Positions 12,020-17,113 of a DNA stretch of 17,113 bases are shown here, in pieces (the stretch's first letter is position 1; every line of letters begins with the position of its first letter). The position numbers and the translations under genes were made by a program. Source of the DNA: Pseudomonadota bacterium (GTDB taxonomy: Bacteria > Pseudomonadota > Gammaproteobacteria > Burkholderiales > Thiobacillaceae); NCBI GenBank assembly GCA_021847385.1, contig JAJZTV010000017.1, positions 1 to 17,113 of the forward strand, read 5' to 3'. The notes under the pieces are model-generated. The model saw nothing but the letters and a program-made list of their open reading frames with translations. It ran no database searches and was not told where the DNA came from.

Positions 12020-13276
12020 ATGAGACCGCGCTTGAGATTACACACCCTCTCCCCCCTCCTGATCGGCGCAAGTCTGTTCGGCGCGATACCTAGCGCAACC
12101 GCCCAGGAAGCGCTGGATCCCGGCTTTGTCGCCTGGCTCGGCGGCGTCCACGACGAGGCCCTGTCGCGTGGCGTCTCCGAGCGGACCTGGCAAGCCGCAC
12201 GCCCCGCCATGCACCCCATCGAACGCGTGCTCGAGCTGGATGCGAAGCAGCCCGAGTTCGTCGAGACCTTTTGGAATTACCTGGACCGGCGTGTCAACGG
12301 GCAACGCATCGAGGAAGGCCGCAAGCTGATGCAGAAGCATCACGCCCTATTGGCCAAGATCGCACACGATTATGGCGTGCCGCCCGGTATCTTGCTCGCC
12401 TTCTGGGGCATGGAAACCCATTACGGCAAATTCACCGGCGGCTATCCGGTCGTCGGAGCGCTCGCCACCCTGGCCTATGACGCGCGCCGCAGCCGCTGCT
12501 TCCGTGCCGAGTTGCTCGATGCCTTGGATATCCTGCAAGCCGACCATATCAAGGCTGACGTCATGCTCGGCTCGTGGGCCGGCGCGATGGGACAAGTGCA
12601 GTTCATGCCTTCCACCTTCCGCCGTTATGCCGTCGATGCCGACGGCGATGGCCATAAGGACATCTGGTCGTCACCGGCCGATGCGCTGGCCTCGGCCGCC
12701 CATTATCTGCACGAGGCCGGCTGGCAAGCCGAGCAACCATGGGGCGAACCCGTGCGCCTGTCGGCCAACTTCGATTGGCAGCTCGCACGGCTCGATGTCA
12801 AAAAATCCCTGTCGGCATGGGCTGCGCTTGGCATCAGCCGCAGCGACGGCAGCCCGCTGCCCCAGCTGGACGAGACCGCCTCGATCCTATTGCCGCAGGG
12901 CCACACCGGCCCGGCCTTCCTGGTCTATGGCAATTTCGACGTCATGCTGACTTGGAACCGCTCGGTGAATTACGCGCTGGCAGTCGGTCACTTGGCCGAC
13001 CGTCTGGAGGGCGCGCCTGCGCTGTATCTCGGACGCGATGCCGACAATCGCCGCTTGACCCGCGAGCAGGCCATGGAAATCCAGCAGCGCCTGGCCCAAT
13101 TGGGGTTCAATGCGGGCGAGCCCGATGGCGTGTTGGGCTCGAAGACTCGGGCGGCGATTCGCGCCTATCAAGCGGCCAACAATCTACCGGCCGACGGTTA
13201 CCCTTCGCTACCGCTGTTGGAACAGCTTCAAGCCGCCGTGTCGCGGCCCAGCAAGACCGCCTTACTTCTCTTCTGA
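12020..13276 (+). CDS. MltB-family lytic murein transglycosylase with peptidoglycan-binding domain
   Basis: This enzyme cleaves the MurNAc-GlcNAc bond of peptidoglycan, forming 1,6-anhydro ends, in the periplasm. The 418-residue protein has a signal peptide (about 1-28, ending SATAQ), an MltB-type catalytic domain (about 33-330) with the catalytic glutamate E132 in AFWGMETHYGKFTGG, the GSWAGAMGQVQFMPSTF block and a DADGDGHKDIW calcium-loop-like segment, and a C-terminal PG_binding_1 domain (about 345-405). No lipobox cysteine is present, so it is probably soluble rather than lipid-anchored. I chose ATG 12020 because the signal peptide follows directly; a TTG at 12005 would add five residues. 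Neither start has a strong ribosome site. The end overlaps the convergent c-di-GMP gene by 15 bp. Confidence 0.93.
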   Translation: MRPRLRLHTLSPLLIGASLFGAIPSATAQEALDPGFVAWLGGVHDEALSRGVSERTWQAARPAMHPIERVLELDAKQPEFVETFWNYLDRRVNGQRIEEGRKLMQKHHALLAKIAHDYGVPPGILLAFWGMETHYGKFTGGYPVVGALATLAYDARRSRCFRAELLDALDILQADHIKADVMLGSWAGAMGQVQFMPSTFRRYAVDADGDGHKDIWSSPADALASAAHYLHEAGWQAEQPWGEPVRLSANFDWQLARLDVKKSLSAWAALGISRSDGSPLPQLDETASILLPQGHTGPAFLVYGNFDVMLTWNRSVNYALAVGHLADRLEGAPALYLGRDADNRRLTREQAMEIQQRLAQLGFNAGEPDGVLGSKTRAAIRAYQAANNLPADGYPSLPLLEQLQAAVSRPSKTALLLF

Positions 13277-15481
13277 AACGAGCCGGACGATTTCCCGCTG
13301 CTGGGAAAGATAACGCCGCTTGGCATTGGCCGGCTGCAAGCGTTCGCTCAGCCAGGCCTCCGCCATAGAAGCCGCCATGGGCTTGGCGAAATAATAGCCT
13401 TGGCCTTCGTCGCAGCCGAGCGGCAACAAGGCCTGCAACTGCGCCTCGGATTCGACCCCCTCGGCCACCACGGTCAGGCCCAAGGCGCGTCCCAACGACA
13501 CGATCGCGCTGGCGATGGCCATGTCCTCGGGGTCGGTCAGGATATCGCGCACGAAGGAGCGGTCGATCTTCAGCACCAGGATCGGCAGCCGCTTCAGATA
13601 GCTCATCGACGAGAAGCCGGTGCCGAAATCGTCGATCGCGATACGCATACCCAGCTCTTCCAGTGCGCCGAAGGTGGTCATGATCCGGTCGGATTGTTCG
13701 AGCAAGAGGTTCTCGGTAATCTCCAACTCCAGCCAGCGCGGCTCCAAATTGTAGTTACCCAGGCAATGGGCCACGTGATCGGCCAAGCCTGGCTCCCAGA
13801 ATTGCCGCGACGACACGTTCACCGCCACGCCGACGCGCATGCCCTTGTCGTGCCATTCGCGAACCTGGGCGCAAGCCTTGTCCATCAGCCATTTACCGAC
13901 CGGCACGATCAGACCGGTATCCTCCAGGGCCGACACGAATTCGGCCGGCGACATATAGTCGTGACCGGGCCGTTCCCAGCGGAGCAAGGCCTCCACCGAG
14001 GTCGGCACGCCGGAGGGCAAGGTCACCCGTGGCTGGTAATGCACCGTGAACTCGTCGTTTTCCAGGGCCTGGCGCAAAGCGCGCTCCAGACCGACCCGCT
14101 GCATGACCTTGGCCGCCATCTCGGTGGTGAAGAATTGGTAGTTCGAACGGCCGCGATCCTTGGCGCGATACATCGCGGTATCGGCCGCCCGGAACAGGTC
14201 GTCGATGTTGTCGGCGTCGTTCGGGTAGATGGCAATGCCGACACTGCAACCCATGAACACTTCATGCTGCTCGACATGGAAGGCCTGCGAAAAGGCGTCG
14301 ACGATGGCCCCGGCGCGATCCGACACGTCCTCGATCTGGCTCATCCCCTCCAGCAGGATGATGAATTCGTCGCCGCCCAAACGGGCGATGGTGTCGCCCG
14401 GCCGCACCATCTTGCCCAGGCGTTCGGCCGCCAGCTTCAAGACCTGATCGCCGACCGCATGGCCCAAGGTGTCGTTCACATCCTTGAACTTGTCGAGATC
14501 GAGGAACATGACCGGCACGATGCGCCGATTGCGTTTGGATTTGACGATGGCCTGCTCCAGGCGGTCGCGAAACAGCACGCGGTTAGGCAGGCCGGTCAGC
14601 ACATCGTGATAGGCCAAGTGATGCAGCCGCTCCTGGGTTTCGACCAGACGCGTCGCATCGCGGCTGGTCGAAATGAAATGCGTGATCTCGCCCTTCTCAT
14701 CCATCACCGGCGAGATGGTCTCTTCCTGATGGTAGATATCGCCGCCCTTGCGCCGGTTGATGAAGGTTGCGAAGAAGGAATGGCCCGAGGTCACGGTTTG
14801 CCACAGGTCTTTGTAGAACGCGCCATCGTGGCTGCCACCCTGCAAGATGCGCGGGTTCTGGCCGATCAGTTCCGCCTGGTCGTAGCCGGTCATCTTCTCG
14901 AACGCCGGATTGACGTACTCGATGGTGCCGTGATTGTCGGTAATGACCACCGCCTCGGCCGATTGCTCGATGGCCCGGGTCAGTTGCCGCATGCGCCGCT
15001 CGGTGTGGCGGCTATCGGTCACATCGGTGGCGAGGCCGGCGATACGCTGGATGCGGCCGCGCCGATCGCGTAGCGGATAGGCTTGCAGCGAGATCCAACG
15101 CACTTCCCCTGTCTGCTGCACGACCCGGAACGGCGGCAATTCGATTGCCTCGGGCAACTGCTCTGCCGGCGTCGAGATAATCGCCTCGATCTCGGCACGA
15201 TCTTCAGGGTGCAAGCTGAACAACCAGGACAGCGGCGACTGGATCAATTGGTCGCGCGAACGTCCCCACATCCGTTCATAGGCCGGGCTGACATAAAGCA
15301 CCCGCTGCCAATCCGGTGTCCAGACCCAAAACACCTGGGGCATGTAATGCGCGAGGACGCGAAAACAATGCGCGCTTTCGGTAAAGAAATGAGGGTGATC
15401 CAAACCAAGCTGGCTGCGATAGCGTGCAATCGAAAGCGGGTCGGTCAGCCTGCGCCAGGCTGCCCTGAGCTTCATCATCAT
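13262..15481 (-). CDS. PAS-PAS-GGDEF-EAL cyclic-di-GMP turnover protein
   Basis: The 739-residue protein has two PAS sensor domains (about 43-155 and 165-285), a diguanylate cyclase domain (286-450) with GGDEF intact (369-373) and an inhibitory-site RxxD (R360-D363) five residues upstream, and an EAL phosphodiesterase domain (about 460-710) with EAL at 497-499. EAL catalytic residues also look complete: VNVSSRQF, ELEITENLL, AIDDFGTGFSS, LKIDRSF, VVAEGVES and DEGQGYYFAKP. Both synthesis and hydrolysis of cyclic-di-GMP are thus possible. There is no signal peptide or membrane segment, so sensing would be cytoplasmic, possibly of a redox or small-molecule cue. Three tandem ATGs occur at the start; GGAG lies 10 nt before the first (15481). 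The signalling target cannot be inferred from the neighbours. Confidence 0.95.
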   Translation of the reverse strand: MMMKLRAAWRRLTDPLSIARYRSQLGLDHPHFFTESAHCFRVLAHYMPQVFWVWTPDWQRVLYVSPAYERMWGRSRDQLIQSPLSWLFSLHPEDRAEIEAIISTPAEQLPEAIELPPFRVVQQTGEVRWISLQAYPLRDRRGRIQRIAGLATDVTDSRHTERRMRQLTRAIEQSAEAVVITDNHGTIEYVNPAFEKMTGYDQAELIGQNPRILQGGSHDGAFYKDLWQTVTSGHSFFATFINRRKGGDIYHQEETISPVMDEKGEITHFISTSRDATRLVETQERLHHLAYHDVLTGLPNRVLFRDRLEQAIVKSKRNRRIVPVMFLDLDKFKDVNDTLGHAVGDQVLKLAAERLGKMVRPGDTIARLGGDEFIILLEGMSQIEDVSDRAGAIVDAFSQAFHVEQHEVFMGCSVGIAIYPNDADNIDDLFRAADTAMYRAKDRGRSNYQFFTTEMAAKVMQRVGLERALRQALENDEFTVHYQPRVTLPSGVPTSVEALLRWERPGHDYMSPAEFVSALEDTGLIVPVGKWLMDKACAQVREWHDKGMRVGVAVNVSSRQFWEPGLADHVAHCLGNYNLEPRWLELEITENLLLEQSDRIMTTFGALEELGMRIAIDDFGTGFSSMSYLKRLPILVLKIDRSFVRDILTDPEDMAIASAIVSLGRALGLTVVAEGVESEAQLQALLPLGCDEGQGYYFAKPMAASMAEAWLSERLQPANAKRRYLSQQREIVRLVSEEK

Positions 15482-15606
15482 TATTTACTGGCTCCACCAT
15501 CCAGTTATGCATCATTCGGCCGAGGCATAGCCACCGCAGCCGATGGCTAAGTCTACGCCTGAAACCCGTTGCCTTCCAGACCAGCTCGGCATGACAAATG
15601 GCCTAT

Positions 15607-15636
15607 TTGCGGCCCGGCCGAACAAGGGGTTACGAT
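15607..15636 (+). promoter_or_regulatory. Candidate promoter of the zinc-ribbon gene
   Basis: TTGCGG (15607-15612) and TACGAT (15631-15636) are 18 bp apart, placing transcription near 15643, just ahead of GGAG at 15655-15658. Matches are partial (3/6 and 4/6). The divergent GGDEF-EAL gene starts at 15481. Confidence 0.35.
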
Positions 15637-15665
15637 CAAACGCAAACGATTATTGGAGCCTATTT

Positions 15666-16034
15666 GTGATCGACAACCTGATCTGCTGGAAATGCGGTGC
15701 GGCGCTCGATGCGCTGCCACAGCCGCTGTCGCGTCGCGCCGAATGCCCAAATTGCCATGCCGAATTGCATGTGTGCCGGCTCTGCCGCCATTTCGATCCG
15801 GCCAAGGCCAAGCAATGTCGCGAGCCGGTGGCCGACGAGGTGAAAGACAAGACCCGCGCCAACTTCTGCGACTGGTTCCAAGCCCAGGCCTTGGTACATG
15901 CGTCCAGTGCCGGCAAGGCAACAGCCAAACGCGCCGAGTTGGCGGCCTTGTTCGGCGACACCGGCGAAAAACCGGCCGAACCGGGTTCGGCACGGCAAGC
16001 CTTGGCCGACCTGTTCGGTAAAAAAACCGATTAG
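15666..16034 (+). CDS. Small cysteine-rich zinc-ribbon-like protein
   Basis: The 122-residue protein carries eight cysteines that can form two zinc sites: C7-x2-C10 with C27-x2-C30, and C37-x2-C40 with C51 and C68. The pattern CRLCRHFDPAKAKQCREP and the later ANFCDWF resemble a widespread uncharacterised proteobacterial family. The C-terminal half is Ala/Lys-rich and ends with an ARQALADLFG helix. Function is unknown; metal binding or rubredoxin-like structural roles are reasonable. The frame is open back to 15543, but GGAG at 15655-15658 is 7 nt before GTG 15666, which starts the protein directly before the first CxxC, so I set GTG as the start. The last four bases overlap the convergent msrA stop. 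Confidence 0.8.
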   Translation: MIDNLICWKCGAALDALPQPLSRRAECPNCHAELHVCRLCRHFDPAKAKQCREPVADEVKDKTRANFCDWFQAQALVHASSAGKATAKRAELAALFGDTGEKPAEPGSARQALADLFGKKTD

Positions 16035-16573
16035 GCCGTTTTCAGCCTGGACGAAAACCGGGTGCGAAATTTCGCCAGCTTGGGGGCGATCACCGCCATG
16101 CAATAGCCCTGGTTTGGGTGGTTACGGAAATAGCCTTGGTGATAGGCCTCGGCCTTCCAAAAGGCCGGCGCCATCGCCACCTCGGTCACGATGGCATCGG
16201 CGAACAGCTTGGCCTCGGTCAATTCCGCAATCAGGTCCCGCGCCGTTGCCAGCTGTTCCGGTGAATGACAAAAGATCGCCGAGCGATATTGCGTGCCACG
16301 GTCATGGCCCTGACGATCCGGCGTGGTCGGATCGTGGATCGCGAAGAACACCTCCAGGATCTCGCGGTAACTGATCACCGCGGGATCGAAGCGCAGTTGC
16401 ACCACCTCGGCATGGCCGGTATTACCGCCGCACACGGCCTCATAGCTCGGCTGCTCGACTTGCCCCCCCATGTAGCCGGACTCGACGCCAAGCACGCCCT
16501 GCAGGGCTTCATAAACCGCTTCCAGGCACCAGAAACAACCGCCGCCCAAGGTCGCTATTTCTACCGTTTGCAT
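16031..16573 (-). CDS. msrA: Peptide methionine sulfoxide reductase A
   Basis: MsrA reduces the S-epimer of methionine sulfoxide in proteins or free methionine, using thioredoxin, and repairs oxidative damage in the cytoplasm. The 180-residue protein has the active-site GGGCFWC (catalytic C13), ESGYMGG, YEAVCGGNTGHAEVV, FFAIHDPTTPDRQGHDRGTQYRS, and YHQGY, all diagnostic of the family. C16 and a later Cys in NQGYCM could act in recycling. Length is as expected for a stand-alone MsrA. GGAGG lies 6 nt before ATG 16573 and overlaps the end of the upstream gene: its stop codon is inside the ribosome-site stretch, 3 nt before this ATG, so the two genes are almost surely one operon and may be translationally coupled. 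Confidence 0.97.
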   Translation of the reverse strand: MQTVEIATLGGGCFWCLEAVYEALQGVLGVESGYMGGQVEQPSYEAVCGGNTGHAEVVQLRFDPAVISYREILEVFFAIHDPTTPDRQGHDRGTQYRSAIFCHSPEQLATARDLIAELTEAKLFADAIVTEVAMAPAFWKAEAYHQGYFRNHPNQGYCMAVIAPKLAKFRTRFSSRLKTA

Positions 16574-16576
16574 CGC

Positions 16577-17113
16577 TCACCTCCCTTTATCGATTAGGCC
16601 GGCATGGCGCAGGAAATCTTCGACATAGCCCAGCAGGCCCGGCGTCTCGGTTTCGGCATATTCATATCGGGCACGCAATATCGGTTTGCCGATCGCGACC
16701 AATTGGGCCAGGTCGACCGGCGTCGCCGCAATCACCGCCTCCGCCTCGGCCCGGTCCAAAGTTGCCGCCAAGCCATGCAACTGCGCGGCGGAGTAGCCCA
16801 TGGCCGGCAACACCGAACCGATCTGCGGATAGTTATCGAACACCGGCGCGATCTGCGGATCGAGCCACGGCCGCGGATCGACGATCACCGCGCCAGCGCG
16901 TTGCGCCGCCACCCAGCCCGCGCCATAGGCCATGCCGCCATGGGTCACGGTCGGACCGTCCTCCACCACGACGACGCGTTTGCCGCGCAAGGACTCGGCT
17001 TGGTCCAAGCTGACCGGCGAGGCCGCGCGCACGATGCCGGCCCTTGGGTTCAAGCGCCGAATGTGATCGAGCACCCTTTGCACCGCCGCCGGCTCCGCCA
17101 CATCGGTCTTCAT
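16577..17113 (-). CDS. COG2403-type GTPase / cyclic 2,3-diphosphoglycerate synthase-like protein, 3' part
   Basis: The visible 178 residues are the C-terminal part of a longer protein (full members run to roughly 440 residues); the frame is open at the right edge, and the edge methionine in MKTDVAEP probably sits within an NKxD-like nucleotide-binding stretch rather than being a start. Diagnostic segments are RVVVVEDGPTVTHGGMAYGA (46-65), VIVDPRPW, IGSVLPAMGYS and KPILRARYEYAE. Archaeal relatives join the two phosphates of 2,3-diphosphoglycerate into the cyclic form; bacterial homologues are usually annotated as GTPases or synthases without experimental support. It is the upstream gene of msrA, 3 bp away, which suggests a stress-related context. 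Confidence 0.8.
   Translation of the reverse strand: MKTDVAEPAAVQRVLDHIRRLNPRAGIVRAASPVSLDQAESLRGKRVVVVEDGPTVTHGGMAYGAGWVAAQRAGAVIVDPRPWLDPQIAPVFDNYPQIGSVLPAMGYSAAQLHGLAATLDRAEAEAVIAATPVDLAQLVAIGKPILRARYEYAETETPGLLGYVEDFLRHAGLIDKGR

Noticed and set aside
11862..12071. 70-residue N-terminal extension of the HAD protein
   Set aside because: The extension has no HAD features, no ribosome site, and would cross the promoter region and the start of the divergent lytic transglycosylase gene.
13400..15073. A 557-codon open frame on the plus strand opposite the GGDEF-EAL gene
   Set aside because: It is an antisense shadow: the translation is His/Arg/Gln/Gly-rich with no domain, while the minus strand encodes a complete, motif-perfect PAS-PAS-GGDEF-EAL protein.
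16014..16030. Possible terminator around CGGT-A7-CCG at the zinc-ribbon/msrA junction
   Set aside because: The stem is only about 4 bp and lies inside the coding end; it would not be a stable intrinsic terminator.
1..17113. CRISPR array, tRNA or rRNA genes, insertion sequences, prophage, toxin-antitoxin or defence genes
   Set aside because: No regularly spaced direct repeats, no cloverleaf-like or rRNA sequence, no transposase, integrase or recognised toxin/defence domain was found when reading both strands by eye.

Overview
This window is GC-rich (roughly 60-65% by eye), densely coded Proteobacterial chromosome. Gene families, codon use and TACAAT-type -10 boxes close to start codons fit a betaproteobacterium best. 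A DsrC/TusE-family protein allows, but does not prove, a sulfur-oxidising lineage of the Thiobacillus/Sulfuricella kind. I see no rRNA, tRNA, CRISPR array, insertion sequence, integrase or phage gene.

Layout, left to right. (1) The 3' part of an unrecognised gene (1-402), then a secreted or membrane Tim44-like protein (498-1355) ending in a REP-like palindrome and a strong intrinsic terminator. (2) A flavin-reductase-like gene (1628-2170), then a 302-bp gap holding an AT-richer stretch and a second REP-like palindromic element. (3) A leftward MFS transporter (2473-3780) diverging from glycogen phosphorylase glgP (3889-6369). (4) A rightward run: glgP, the stress kinase srkA, the 16S rRNA pseudouridine synthase rsuA, a MEKHLA-domain protein overlapping rsuA by 8 bp, and an unusual DsrC/TusE-family protein lacking the penultimate cysteine. 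(5) A block of unknowns: a leftward 327-aa protein, a divergent 141-aa cysteine-containing protein and a leftward 111-aa charged protein. (6) A leftward HAD-IIA hydrolase diverging from an MltB-type lytic transglycosylase with a C-terminal peptidoglycan-binding domain. (7) A PAS-PAS-GGDEF-EAL protein, a two-zinc-site small protein, the methionine sulfoxide reductase msrA, and a COG2403-type (cyclic 2,3-diphosphoglycerate synthase-like) protein cut by the right edge.

How they work together. No single pathway runs through the window; most genes are housekeeping or stress functions: storage glycogen breakdown, envelope stress kinase, ribosome modification, wall remodelling, cyclic-di-GMP turnover and repair of oxidised methionine. 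The only clear operons are rsuA with the MEKHLA gene, and the COG2403 gene with msrA (3-bp gap, with the msrA ribosome site overlapping the upstream stop). Packing is very tight: convergent neighbours overlap or nearly touch, twice by the same four bases.

The observations most worth following are the DsrC-like protein with only the upstream cysteine, two -10 boxes exactly 7 nt from ATG that suggest leaderless mRNAs, the palindromic repeats around 1.4 and 2.4 kb, the uncharacterised divergent pair around 10.1 kb, and the msrA-COG2403 operon. I did not find strong evidence for a wholly new multi-gene system.
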